Part shown: positions 53,040-61,598 of the stretch, piece by piece
Numbering within the stretch: the first letter of the stretch is position 1
Layout: each line of letters begins with the position of its first letter
Assembly (NCBI RefSeq): GCF_018326305.1
Contig: NZ_AP023416.1
Coordinates: 744,001 to 808,000 of the forward strand
DNA length: 64,000 nt
Reading direction: 5' to 3'
Source of the DNA: Vescimonas fastidiosa
GTDB lineage: Bacteria > Bacillota > Clostridia > Oscillospirales > Oscillospiraceae
Program-made: the position numbers and the translations under genes
Notes under the pieces: generated by a model
What the model saw: only the letters and a program-made list of their open reading frames with translations
Told to the model about the DNA's origin: nothing
Database searches by the model: none

Positions 53040-53447
53040 CTAAAAGCGCAGGTCATAGACGCTGTCCAGCGGAATCCTTGTGCCGTCCTGCAGGAGGATT
53101 CGCCGGCCAAAAGTATCGACCTTTTTGACCGTGCCGGTTGCGGATACATATTGGCCGCCCGCTTTCCGCTCATCGGGCTGGAAGTAGATGATGGTGACTT
53201 TCGGTGCATCATCGAGGGCCTCTATGAGAAGCTGATATTTCCTGTCCAATGCGGTCAGCGCTTCCTCGTCAAGCTCGATCCTTTCGTCGGTCAGACGCCC
53301 GGTTTCCTTGATAGCGGAGTCGTAGCCCGTGAGGGCGGCGAAGGGAGCAAACTGCGCCGCCCGATCTGACATGGGCATCTGTGGCCGCGTCTTGGAGACG
53401 TGGTGAGGAAGCCCCATAATCTCGTCGTACCTATTGTTCATACGCAT
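53040..53447 (-). CDS. YolD-like protein
   Basis: 135 residues of the YolD type: RAAQFAPFAALTGYDSAIKETGRLTDERIELDEEA, then a beta-rich C-terminal half ending in the characteristic ILLQDGTRIPLDSVYDL. YolD proteins are usually encoded next to Y-family polymerases (UvrX/DinP) on mobile elements and are thought to assist or restrain them. ATG 53447 is chosen since AAGAGGTGAG lies upstream; an in-frame GTG at 53459 has no spacing to a ribosome-binding site. Last gene of the polymerase cluster. Confidence 0.85.
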   Translation of the reverse strand: MRMNNRYDEIMGLPHHVSKTRPQMPMSDRAAQFAPFAALTGYDSAIKETGRLTDERIELDEEALTALDRKYQLLIEALDDAPKVTIIYFQPDERKAGGQYVSATGTVKKVDTFGRRILLQDGTRIPLDSVYDLRF

Positions 53448-53481
53448 TCTGTATCTCACCTCTTAGATAAACTGGGATTGG

Positions 53482-53709
53482 TCATTCTTCTTTTTCTTCA
53501 GGAGTATCTTCATTTGGCTTGGAACTGATTTTTGAAACAATAATACCTGTGCAAGTAACAACTACCACACAAAGATACATTCCTATTCCTAATACACAAG
53601 CACTTCCATAATCCATACCATTGAAGAAATCTCCGCAAATGTCAGAAAAGAACATACCTATGATTGCGACTACACAGCCTATCGCAAAATATGTCCATAC
53701 CTTTTTCAT
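53482..53709 (-). CDS. Small two-helix membrane protein
   Basis: 75 residues: two hydrophobic segments (about 4-23 and 35-58) followed by an acidic tail (KPNEDTPEEKEE). Start 53709 is preferred because AAGGAGTG lies just upstream. No family recognised. It lies between the Y-family polymerase and yolD, so it may be co-transcribed. The AT content is higher than in the surroundings, suggesting separate origin. Confidence 0.6.
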   Translation of the reverse strand: MKKVWTYFAIGCVVAIIGMFFSDICGDFFNGMDYGSACVLGIGMYLCVVVVTCTGIIVSKISSKPNEDTPEEKEE

Positions 53710-53750
53710 ACAATCACACTCCTTCATCAAATTCCGATTAGTTTGATCCT

Positions 53751-55259
53751 TTATGCCTTATGCCCGCCGATCTGCGCATTACGGTCTTTCGCCGTTGCAC
53801 CTTCTTCCAGATTCATTGCCTTGAGGATGGCGTTCTTTCCGTACTTCTTCTTGATGGCGAGAGCCGCTTTCTGGATTTTTCGTTCCCGTTCCAAGGCAGC
53901 GTCCTCGGCTTTCTGTTTTTCCTCTTCGGCGGCATAGTCGGTGAAGAGGTCGAGCTGGACAGCACCGCCGTTTTTCTTCGGCGCGTCCGCTTCCGGCAGG
54001 ACATGATTTGCTACAACATACATACGGCGGACAAGCAGATTCTTGTCCACAATCCGGTCGAAGAGTTCTGACACAGCACACATTATTTTGCGCGTGGATG
54101 ATGTGTGTTCGCCAAGGTTGATAGAACTGTGCGCCTGTTTGGGAATCTCCCGACCATAGGGGTCTTTCTCCACCGCGCCGTGATACCTTGCCCGCCGCGC
54201 CGGATCGGTCAGGTTCTCAATGTCATAGCCAACGGTAAGAACCATCTGATCGGTGACAAGCCCCTTGTCCACCAAGTCCAGCACAAGCAAGTCCGTCATT
54301 TCCCGGACAACCAGCTTCGCCTTCTGCGGCTCATAGGGGCAGTGCAATACCTGACCGGAGCTGAGGCTGTTGGAGCTGGGACGGTATGCCTTGATTGCTT
54401 CAATGGTAGTTGGCTCCCAGCCCCACGCATGGTCGATGAGCAATTCCGCATTCTTGCCGAAGAGCTTGTAAAGCAAGTCCTCGTTCCGCTCGGAACAGAG
54501 GGCAACATCGCCCATGGTGAACATTCCATTCTGTTCAAGTTTCTTGGCAATGCCTCGACCTACGCGCCAGAAGTCCGTGAGGGGCTGATGCGTCCAAAGC
54601 TCACGCCGGAACTTCATCTCATCCAGCTCCGCAATGCGGACGCCGTTCTTGTCGGCGGGGATGTGCTTCGCCACAATGTCCATTGCCACTTTGCAGAGGA
54701 AAAGATTCGTACCGATCCCGGCGGTTGCTGTGATGCCGGTTGTCTCAAGTACGTCGAGGATGATCTTCATGGCGAGGTCATGTGCCGAGAGCTTGTAGGT
54801 ATTCAGGTAGTCCGTCACGTCCATGAACACCTCGTCGATGGAGTAGACTACGATGTCCTCCGGCGCAATGTACTTGAGATAGACCTGATAGATGCGGGTG
54901 CTGTACTCCATGTAGTACGCCATCCGAGGCGGCGCGATGATGAAGTCAATCGCCAGAGACGGGTTTGCTTGCAGCTCCGAGAAGAAGTGCGATGTGCCGT
55001 CCAGTCTGTGTCCCGGTGCGTCGTGCTGCCGCCCGACATTCGCTTCTTTCACCCGCTGCTTGACTTCAAACAGCCGCCCACGCCCGGAGATACCGTAGCT
55101 CTTGAGAGAGGGAGTAACGGCAAGGCAGATAGTCTTGTCCGTCCGGCTTTCATCCGCAACAACAAGATTTGTGTCCAGAGGATCCAAGCCGCGCTCCCTG
55201 CACTCCACGGAGGCGTAGAAGGATTTCAGGTCGATTGCGATGTATGTGTGTTGTTTCAT
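53751..55259 (-). CDS. Y-family DNA polymerase (UmuC/UvrX type)
   Basis: 502 residues. Error-prone translesion polymerase. Catalytic D10 in IDLKSFYASVE and D142-E143 in YSIDEVFMD, an HhH region (DFWRVGRGIAKKLEQNGM), a little-finger domain, and a beta-clamp-binding motif QLDLF at 435-439 followed by a charged C-terminal tail. This is the plasmid/ICE-type Firmicute polymerase rather than DinB. GGAAGGAGG precedes the ATG. No SOS box was found upstream; the gene follows an HxlR regulator by 32 bp, so control may differ from classical SOS genes. Confidence 0.94.
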   Translation of the reverse strand: MKQHTYIAIDLKSFYASVECRERGLDPLDTNLVVADESRTDKTICLAVTPSLKSYGISGRGRLFEVKQRVKEANVGRQHDAPGHRLDGTSHFFSELQANPSLAIDFIIAPPRMAYYMEYSTRIYQVYLKYIAPEDIVVYSIDEVFMDVTDYLNTYKLSAHDLAMKIILDVLETTGITATAGIGTNLFLCKVAMDIVAKHIPADKNGVRIAELDEMKFRRELWTHQPLTDFWRVGRGIAKKLEQNGMFTMGDVALCSERNEDLLYKLFGKNAELLIDHAWGWEPTTIEAIKAYRPSSNSLSSGQVLHCPYEPQKAKLVVREMTDLLVLDLVDKGLVTDQMVLTVGYDIENLTDPARRARYHGAVEKDPYGREIPKQAHSSINLGEHTSSTRKIMCAVSELFDRIVDKNLLVRRMYVVANHVLPEADAPKKNGGAVQLDLFTDYAAEEEKQKAEDAALERERKIQKAALAIKKKYGKNAILKAMNLEEGATAKDRNAQIGGHKA

Positions 55260-55291
55260 CTTCTATACCTCCTTCCGCAAACTGGAAGTTG

Positions 55292-55630
55292 TCACTCTGT
55301 CAGTCGATTCTCCTCGCCCCAGACACAGAGCTGATCCAGCACAGTCATCAGCGATTTTCCTCGTTCCGAAAGCGTATATTCCACCTTCGGCGGGATCTGC
55401 GGATACTCGGTGCGGACGATCAGTTTGTCTGCTTCCAGCTCCTTGAGATTCATGCTGAGGGTCTTGTCGGAAATGGTTTTCAGATACCGTTTCAGCTCAT
55501 TGAACCGCACGGTTTCAAACTCCATCAGACAATAGAGAATGACCATCTTGTGCTTGCCTGAGATCAGCGACAGCGTGTAGGCAAAGCCGGTGTCCTCAAA
55601 ATTGGCGTTCTCAATATAGTTCTTTATCAT
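55292..55630 (-). CDS. HxlR family transcriptional regulator
   Basis: 112 residues: winged helix typical of HxlR/YodB (FNELKRYLKTISDKTLSMNLKELEADKLIVRTEYPQIPPKVEYTLSERG). These sense quinones, aldehydes or other electrophiles, often through an N-terminal Cys; none is evident in the first 20 residues here. Start 55630 is set by GGAGAAAG upstream. Divergent from the flavin reductase gene, a classic target arrangement, and just upstream of the polymerase on the same strand. Confidence 0.92.
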   Translation of the reverse strand: MIKNYIENANFEDTGFAYTLSLISGKHKMVILYCLMEFETVRFNELKRYLKTISDKTLSMNLKELEADKLIVRTEYPQIPPKVEYTLSERGKSLMTVLDQLCVWGEENRLTE

Positions 55631-55648
55631 TTGCTTTCTCCAAGGATA

Positions 55649-55700
55649 GTACCTGTCATAATTACCAGTACTTGAATTTCTGATTTTCCTGCGTATAATT
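55649..55700 (+). promoter_or_regulatory. Flavin reductase promoter with candidate HxlR operator
   Basis: TTGAAT (55673-55678), 16-bp spacer, TATAAT (55695-55700). An imperfect palindrome with AGTAC at 55649-55653 and AGTACT at 55668-55673 abuts the -35 and could let the HxlR protein control both divergent genes. Confidence 0.6.
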
Positions 55701-55749
55701 ATAAGCAGGATGAACAGTCCTGTCAATATGATCACAAGGAGGAGTTATC

Positions 55750-56316
55750 ATGAGAACAAAATTGAAAAATACCGAAGGCATTTTCCCCATGCCGGTTCTG
55801 ATGGTTGCAACTTACAACGAGGACGGCAGTGTGAATGTCATGAACGCCGCATGGGGCACCATGCAGGAACGGGACACCGTTGCGCTGAACCTCACCGAGA
55901 CCCACAAAACTGTGCAGAACATCAAGGCGCGGGGCGCATTTACCGTCAGCATTGCCGATGCCGCCCACATGGTCGAGGCGGATTATTTCGGCGTGGAGTC
56001 CGGCAATAAAGTAGGCGACAAATTTGCCCGCAGCGGTCTGACCGCAAGCAAAGCCGAAGCCGTCGATGCGCCGGTCATCAACGAGTTCCCGATTTGTCTG
56101 GAGTGCAAGTTCATCGAGTATCAGAACAATGAGTATGGCTGCGGCGTCATCGGTAAGGTAGTCAATGTCACTGCCGATGAGAGCGTTATGGTGGACGGAA
56201 AAATTGATATGTCTAAAGTCAATGCCATCGCCTTTGACCCCTACACCCATGGCTATTACAAGGTCACCGAGCGCGTGGGTGAAGCGTTCCGCGACGGCTT
56301 GAAGCTGAAAAAGTAA
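55750..56316 (+). CDS. Flavin reductase family protein (flavoredoxin-like)
   Basis: 188 residues, FMN-binding split-barrel fold: PMPVLMVATYNEDGSVNVMNAAWG, AVNLTETHKT-type strand, GAFTVSIADAAHM, and the C-terminal IAFDPYTHGYYKVTERVG. Such proteins bind FMN and move electrons from NAD(P)H or other donors, typically in response to oxidants or quinones. AAGGAGGAG precedes the ATG. Divergent from hxlR-type regulator. A terminator follows. Confidence 0.9.
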   Translation: MRTKLKNTEGIFPMPVLMVATYNEDGSVNVMNAAWGTMQERDTVALNLTETHKTVQNIKARGAFTVSIADAAHMVEADYFGVESGNKVGDKFARSGLTASKAEAVDAPVINEFPICLECKFIEYQNNEYGCGVIGKVVNVTADESVMVDGKIDMSKVNAIAFDPYTHGYYKVTERVGEAFRDGLKLKK

Positions 56317-56324
56317 GGTGTGCA

Positions 56325-56364
56325 AAGAAGGAGCTTTCGCATAAGCGAAGGCTCCTTCTTAAAA
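56325..56364 (+). terminator. Terminator of the flavin reductase gene
   Basis: AAGAAGGAGCTTTCGC / GCGAAGGCTCCTTCTT stem (56325-56340 with 56345-56360) with ATAA loop. Flanking A/T runs make it usable from either side. Confidence 0.8.
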
Positions 56365-56444
56365 TATGTGGATTTCACAAATCCTAATTTGTTTAGTAAA
56401 TTCTTTTCCCAAACGCATACGCTTCCTGCAAACGCTCCGTCCTA

Positions 56445-56654
56445 TCAAAGGGGCATCGGTGTCCGGGCGATCAGAATGACCGCCAGAATCGCGCCCACAA
56501 AGGCCGCAGCACCGATGATTGCCAACACCTTTTTGCTGAGTTTCTTCTTTGCTGCTTTGCAGATCAGCGCGACGCAAGCCATGCAGACAACCGCAGCCAA
56601 AAGTGCAATGCCCAGCGTTTCCCATAGCCAAGATAGTTCATATAGAATTCTCAT
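56445..56654 (-). CDS. Small membrane protein, unknown
   Basis: 69 residues: two hydrophobic helices (about 12-32 and 43-64) separated by a short Lys-rich loop (KAAKKKLSKK). CAGGAGATG precedes the ATG. No recognisable family; 37 bp downstream of the peptidase gene on the same strand, so probably an operon. Confidence 0.6.
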   Translation of the reverse strand: MRILYELSWLWETLGIALLAAVVCMACVALICKAAKKKLSKKVLAIIGAAAFVGAILAVILIARTPMPL

Positions 56655-56691
56655 GCGATCATCTCCTGTCCGTTAAACTTGAATTTTCAAA

Positions 56692-57294
56692 TTAGTCTTT
56701 GCAAATAACCTTTGAACCTTCACCATCAATTACAATTCCCTGACGGTTGTTAATTGGGCATAGATTCAAATCCGAAAATTCAGTCATTATTTTCTCGGTA
56801 ACTTTCTTAAATGGTGCTGTAAGATAATGCGGAAGAACATAGAAATCAATCAAATCAAGCCCTGCATCATCTTCTTGTGAGTAGTCCTCCGGCTTTTTAT
56901 CCATTTGTTCAATATATTGGATAGTTGGAGCGCATATAATCGCACCCGCCGATTCACCGATCATCAGTTTTCCTTTTGCCAATTCCTGCTTCAATAGCTC
57001 ATCCGTTCCCGTTTTACGGAGCTGGTCCATAAGGAAGAAAGAATTTCCACCAGTAAAATATATCACATCCGCATCTTCAAAAACGGACTGTATCGTTAAA
57101 TAAGCCTCCGTTGAAATATCAATTTCCGTTACGGCTGCTCCCAGTTTATTGAATAGCTTTCGAGCCGAGCCGACATAACCGGTATAGCCTTCACGCAACG
57201 AAGCTGTGGGAATAAATGCGACTTTCTTGTTATCAATTTCTTCTTTTATCAAACTTCCTACACTTGAAAAGTGCGAACATAAAAACAGTTTCAT
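56692..57294 (-). CDS. Peptidase E-like serine hydrolase (S51, class I GATase fold)
   Basis: 200 residues. The nucleophile elbow GESAGA holds the catalytic Ser (about 115), with TGGNSFFLMDQL and LPHYL supplying further active-site residues. The family cleaves Asp-X dipeptides or acts as an amidase-like hydrolase; substrate here unknown. AAGGAGGATATGG precedes the ATG. Lower GC than the first half of the window, in keeping with an accessory region. Confidence 0.85.
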   Translation of the reverse strand: MKLFLCSHFSSVGSLIKEEIDNKKVAFIPTASLREGYTGYVGSARKLFNKLGAAVTEIDISTEAYLTIQSVFEDADVIYFTGGNSFFLMDQLRKTGTDELLKQELAKGKLMIGESAGAIICAPTIQYIEQMDKKPEDYSQEDDAGLDLIDFYVLPHYLTAPFKKVTEKIMTEFSDLNLCPINNRQGIVIDGEGSKVICKD

Positions 57295-57330
57295 CCATAT
57301 CCTCCTTAATAAATTCGATTTGTACTCTTT

Positions 57331-57411
57331 TCAAAGTCCAAGTCCTTCAACCCACGCCGCAAGCTCCTGATGCCCGACGCTGCCCTGGAAGCCCGTATAC
57401 TTTAAACTATT
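57331..57411 (-). pseudogene. Possible C-terminal gene remnant
   Basis: On the - strand a short open stretch reads SLKYTGFQGSVGHQELAAWV... and ends at a stop at 57331-57333, resembling the last 25 residues of a flavodoxin-like or similar alpha/beta protein. Nothing upstream continues it. Too short to name; kept only as a possible trace of deletion. Confidence 0.25.
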
Positions 57412-57602
57412 GTATCATAAATAATCAGCATTTTGAAGTGCGGATAAAAGGGACAATGAGCTTCACTGAAGGAAAAGCCGGTTATTTTAAAATTTTTATA
57501 CACGGAAGAAGCGCAGAAAACGAGACGGGCAACCTGGCGGTTTTAGCCGACTTACCCGATTTTTCTGCTGAAATATGGCGTGCCGTTTTTCCGAAAAAAG
57601 AG

Positions 57603-57652
57603 TTGACAGAGGTATAGCGGCGGCACATGATATATCACAGATATATCATGTG
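57603..57652 (+). promoter_or_regulatory. Promoter-like sequence with perfect palindromic operator
   Basis: TTGACA (57603-57608), 17 bp later CATGAT (57626-57631), and overlapping it a perfect inverted repeat CACATGATATATC-ACA-GATATATCATGTG (57624-57652). It looks like a repressible promoter, but no credible gene follows before the terminator at 57793-57825. The product would be an RNA of about 170 nt or a short peptide. Confidence 0.5.
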
Positions 57653-57792
57653 GAGATGTTCCTGTGTCTCGGCTTACTCGACAGACGGCAGCGCTGCCGG
57701 AACAGGAAAGGCTTCCGGAGCGAATTTTGCAATTCGGGGACGGAAATTTCCTGCGGGGCTTCGTCCGTAATGGGCCCTTATAGGGCCTGGTC

Positions 57793-57825
57793 AAACCTCC
57801 GGCTTAGCCGGAGGTTTTGATTTTT
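57793..57825 (+). terminator. Rho-independent terminator without an obvious gene
   Basis: AAACCTCCGGC-TTA-GCCGGAGGTTT followed by TGATTTTT. Confidence 0.85.
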
Positions 57826-57844
57826 ACTGGCGTTACGGACATTC

Positions 57845-58022
57845 TAACGCGCCTATCTGTCACCGAAGTGTCACGCTTCGGTAGACGGTTAGGCTGTAGA
57901 TCCCGGCAAGGTGTCAATATCGTCGCCCTGCCCGAAAAATCAGCCTACATCTGTGCGTGTGTATGATGGGGAAATATAGCAGCAGAATGAACAAATATGC
58001 ACAAAGATTTTTCTGCTATATT
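57845..58022 (+). other. Structured non-coding element with alternative pairings and a long-loop inverted repeat
   Basis: Hairpin ACCGAAG/CTTCGGT (57862-57868 with 57876-57882) lies inside GCCTA/TAGGC (57851-57855 with 57890-57894). The segment TAGGCTG (57890-57896) can instead pair with CAGCCTA (57941-57947). Farther on, AATATAGCAG (57973-57982) pairs perfectly with CTGCTATATT (58013-58022) around a 30-nt AT-rich loop. No coding sequence. Could be a regulatory RNA or the edge of a lost mobile element. Confidence 0.4.
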
Positions 58023-58039
58023 GCCTATGCTTGTATAGG

Positions 58040-58110
58040 TTGACAATGTAGGCGGGGCATGTTAAGCTGAAACCAACGATCCGGTGAGGGTAAGTGCGGC
58101 ACCGGTTTTT
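58040..58110 (+). promoter_or_regulatory. Promoter and attenuator-like hairpin in the carboxypeptidase leader
   Basis: TTGACA (58040-58045), 17-bp spacer, TAAGCT (58063-58068, weak -10). In the leader, CCGGTG (58081-58086) pairs with CACCGG (58100-58105) followed by T5, an intrinsic-terminator shape about 110 bp before the start codon. Confidence 0.5.
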
Positions 58111-58217
58111 CGGCAGGCCGGAGCAGTTGGCGGCAGGCCCTAAGCCGGAGCGGCGGCTCTCGCTGGACGACCACCAAGGACCACCACGGAAAAGAAAGAG
58201 AAGAAAAGGAGAAAATT

Positions 58218-61200
58218 ATGAAGCAACCAAAATCCCGTCTGACGACGAAGATTCTGGCGTTTGTCCTGATCCTCGCTCTCGTATTCCCGGCATCTGCCTT
58301 TGCAAGCGTTGCAGATGTGGCAAAGGACACGCGCGTCCCCGGCAAGTCCCTGGCGAATACCTACCCCGCATATACCGACATCGACTGGCAGATCTCCCTG
58401 GCGGAGGATGCCCAGGCGATGGTCACCGTTCCTACCAACATGACGAAGGAAGAGCTGGGCACCGCTTTGAGCGGCGACCTGACCCTGTCCCTGGACCGCG
58501 ACAGCACCCGGGGCTATCTGAATCCTGAAAAATTCCCCTATCCCTATCAGGGCGGTAAGCTGGACACCTGGATGACCCAGTGGAAGCAGGACCAGCAGCC
58601 CCAGCCGATGTTCACCGTTACGGAGATGGGCATTTCCGTCGATGAGGCAGGCAAGGTCTCTCTGAAGCTGTGGATTAACATCAACTGCTACTTCGGTACC
58701 CGCTCCGGCAATGTGGATTACAGCGCCCCCCACAGCAACGGCGGTGCGTATCTAGACCTGTGCGGCTACTACACCCTGCATGTCACCGCCGGTGAAAAGG
58801 CGGTGGGCTCCGTTCATGCCAAGGTAGTTCCCTACGACAGCTTCCGCACCGTGTATGAGCTGTATGACGACATCGATGCCCTGGCCGCCATGGATACCGA
58901 CCTGTATGTGGCCAAGGAGTCCATGGGCCATACCACCGTGGACGGCTATGATATGCCCTATCTGATCGTTGCCGACTCCAAGGCGTCTGTGGACAAGTGG
59001 CTGGCCTACACCGACCTGGTGGAGTCCGACCCCGACCTGGTCCTGACCAAGCTGGCCAACGGCGAGTTTAATGACCTGCGGGTCCCCATGTTCGCCTCCA
59101 ATGTTCACTCCAATGAGAACGCCGCCGTCAACGGCATTCTGGAGTTTGCCCACCTCCTGCTGGAGAATGAGACCATCAATGTTAACACCCTGGATGGCTT
59201 CACCGAAGCCGGTAAGGCGCTGCTGGAACAGGAGATGGCCCGGCAGGGCGTGGCCGTTCCCAAGCAGATCAAGGATTTTGCCTCCTACATCGGCTTTATC
59301 CGCGGTGAAAATGGCTATAAGGCCAACGACAGCCTGTATTCCGGCCCGCTGAATCTGGCGGAATATTACAATGTCAAGGAAAATGAGGTCAATGTCAAGG
59401 AGCTGCTGAGCGATGTGTTCATGGTCATCGTTCCCGAGCAGAACATCGAGGGTTACGAGCACATGACCCGTACCTTCGGCCTGGGCTATGACCCGAACCG
59501 TGACGAGGCCAATCAGACCAGCTTTGAGGACTCCAACGCCATGGCCCTGGTGAATAAGTTCAACCCCATGGTGTTCACCGAGATCCACGGCCGCGTGGAG
59601 GCCATGCTCATTGAGCCCTGCACGCCTCCTCACGAGCCCAACTATGAGTACGACCTGATCGCCAAGCAGTTCATCCAGCTGGGTGAGGCCGTGGGTATGG
59701 GCGCCATCGCCAATAACCCCGACCACAACAGCTTTGAGATGCCCTATCGTGATTTCCTGCGGACAGACGATAGCTCTCCCTCCGGTGTGGCCTGGACCGA
59801 GCCCTGGGATGACATGACCACTGCCTACGGCTCCCAGTTCCCTGTGCTGATCGGTACCGCCGGTATCACCTGGGAGCTGCCCGTTTACAGCGACATTTCC
59901 TCCGAGCTGATCGTACCTTACGGTCTGATGACCCAGGCAATGTACATCCAGGAAAATAAGATCGACATGCTGACCATCCAGGCCAAGCTGTTCTCTCGGG
60001 GCGTCAACAACACCAACTCCAACGAGCTGGTGGGCCCCTGGTATGTGGACCAGTACGACCAGGCCGGTAAGCAGGCGGACCTGATGCGCCCTGTGTACAA
60101 CGGCGAGGGCCAGAACGGCAACTTCTATCCCGAGTGCTACATCATCCCCATGGACAGCGTCAACCAGAAGAATCTGTACGATGCCGCTGCTGAGATGAAG
60201 TATCTGACCCGCAACGATGTAAAGGTCAATGTGGCTTCCAAGGCCTTCACCTACAACGGCGTGACCTATCCTGCCGGTACGATGGTGGTACCCATGTATC
60301 AGGCCAAGCGCTCCCTGGCCAACAGCCAGCTGTTCGACGGCACCTTCATCAATGTGTGGCAGGGCCTGTACTCCGAGAGCTTTGCCCAGCGCAGCAACGC
60401 CCGGGGCTATGACCGCATCATCGTGGCCGAGCCCGCCGCCTATAAGACCATTATGGACGCCTGCCCCGAGACCATCAGCTATAGCGAAGCCTTGACCTAT
60501 CTGTCCACCTTCGCTGCACAGTTTGATGGCGTGAAGAACGCCGATGTCATCATCGACAATGTCTCCAACGACTCCGCCGCCGCCGTCAACGCGCTGCTGC
60601 GGGCCGGTAAGACCGTTGGCATGATCACCGAGGGTGCCGAGAAGGGCAACTTCATCTGCTCTTATGCGGACTTCCTCACCATCGCCGGGGACTATGTCAT
60701 CACCGCCACCGGCGTATACGGCGCAGGCTACAAGGCCGCCGTGCTGCTCAATCCCCAGGTGTTCCTGCCCGGCAAGCCTGCCAATAACACCTCCGGCTAT
60801 GTGGAGGCCACCCTGCGCGCCGGCTCCTATAACTACCGCTTCGACTGGCTGGCTCTGACCGGCATGGGCTTCACCATGACCGAGGACCTGGCCAAGGCCA
60901 ACGTCATTGTGGGCTCCCAGAAGCTCAGCGACGAGGCCCTGGGCGCAGTGAAGGCCGGCACTCCCTACATGGCCTATGGCACCGCCGCTTTCAGAGGAAA
61001 CGACAACTTCCTGCGGGGTCTGGGTGTGGCACTCAGCGCCTGCGACATGGGCACCGACTTCCTGGGCCGCGTGCTGTATCCCAACAACACCCTGGTCAAC
61101 GCCAACTACATCAGCGAAGGTGACGATGTAATGTACATGTATGGCACCAACTGGTTCACCGAAATTCCCCAGGGTGCCACCGTTCTGGTGCAGAATGCCG

Positions 61201-61598
61201 GCAAGGATCCGCTCCAGGGCTGCATCTGCCTGACGAGTGATGAGCTCACCGAGCAGTTCGGACGCTTCAACAATGGTGTGGTGGGCTTCGAGTATCAGAG
61301 CGGCAATCTGGATCTCGCCCTGTTTGCCAATGTCCTGAACCACAAGACGCACCAGACCGATGAGTACAGCTTCATCAGCAACTTCATCTTCTCCCGCAGC
61401 CTGACCGCCTCCGCCTATGAGGGCGTGAAGCAGCCTGCCGATCCCGGTACCGTGAATCCCGGCACTCCCGGCGATACCGGCAAGCCCGATGCCCCCAAGA
61501 CCGGCGATACCGGCAACATCATCGTTTGGGTCCTGGCCGCTTCCTTCACCGTGGCGATGATCCCCGTGACCGTCACCCTGAAGCGTAAGAGCCGCTAA
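58218..61598 (+). CDS. Surface-anchored M14 family zinc carboxypeptidase
   Basis: 1126 residues. Signal peptide 1-29. The M14 peptidase domain has zinc ligands H297 and E300 in NVHSNENA and H455 in FTEIHGRV, with NIEGYEHMTR near 407-416 in place of the usual N-P-D-G-x4-R substrate site. A long C-terminal region (about 620-1060) has no known fold I can name. Pro/Gly-rich linker, then the sorting signal APKTG, hydrophobic stretch and KRKSR. Expected on the cell wall, trimming extracellular peptides or peptidoglycan stems. AAAGGAG precedes the ATG. Confidence 0.88.
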   Translation: MKQPKSRLTTKILAFVLILALVFPASAFASVADVAKDTRVPGKSLANTYPAYTDIDWQISLAEDAQAMVTVPTNMTKEELGTALSGDLTLSLDRDSTRGYLNPEKFPYPYQGGKLDTWMTQWKQDQQPQPMFTVTEMGISVDEAGKVSLKLWININCYFGTRSGNVDYSAPHSNGGAYLDLCGYYTLHVTAGEKAVGSVHAKVVPYDSFRTVYELYDDIDALAAMDTDLYVAKESMGHTTVDGYDMPYLIVADSKASVDKWLAYTDLVESDPDLVLTKLANGEFNDLRVPMFASNVHSNENAAVNGILEFAHLLLENETINVNTLDGFTEAGKALLEQEMARQGVAVPKQIKDFASYIGFIRGENGYKANDSLYSGPLNLAEYYNVKENEVNVKELLSDVFMVIVPEQNIEGYEHMTRTFGLGYDPNRDEANQTSFEDSNAMALVNKFNPMVFTEIHGRVEAMLIEPCTPPHEPNYEYDLIAKQFIQLGEAVGMGAIANNPDHNSFEMPYRDFLRTDDSSPSGVAWTEPWDDMTTAYGSQFPVLIGTAGITWELPVYSDISSELIVPYGLMTQAMYIQENKIDMLTIQAKLFSRGVNNTNSNELVGPWYVDQYDQAGKQADLMRPVYNGEGQNGNFYPECYIIPMDSVNQKNLYDAAAEMKYLTRNDVKVNVASKAFTYNGVTYPAGTMVVPMYQAKRSLANSQLFDGTFINVWQGLYSESFAQRSNARGYDRIIVAEPAAYKTIMDACPETISYSEALTYLSTFAAQFDGVKNADVIIDNVSNDSAAAVNALLRAGKTVGMITEGAEKGNFICSYADFLTIAGDYVITATGVYGAGYKAAVLLNPQVFLPGKPANNTSGYVEATLRAGSYNYRFDWLALTGMGFTMTEDLAKANVIVGSQKLSDEALGAVKAGTPYMAYGTAAFRGNDNFLRGLGVALSACDMGTDFLGRVLYPNNTLVNANYISEGDDVMYMYGTNWFTEIPQGATVLVQNAGKDPLQGCICLTSDELTEQFGRFNNGVVGFEYQSGNLDLALFANVLNHKTHQTDEYSFISNFIFSRSLTASAYEGVKQPADPGTVNPGTPGDTGKPDAPKTGDTGNIIVWVLAASFTVAMIPVTVTLKRKSR

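Noticed and set aside
55260..55291. LexA box before the Y-family polymerase
   Set aside because: No CGAAC-N4-GTTC-like sequence was found between the HxlR gene and the polymerase start.
57456..57617. 53-codon + strand frame beginning MSFTEGKAG
   Set aside because: Has no Shine-Dalgarno sequence or recognised family; could be a remnant, but evidence is too weak to call.
57656..57820. Peptide beginning MFLCLGLLDRR downstream of the palindromic promoter
   Set aside because: No ribosome-binding site and the frame reads through the terminator stem.
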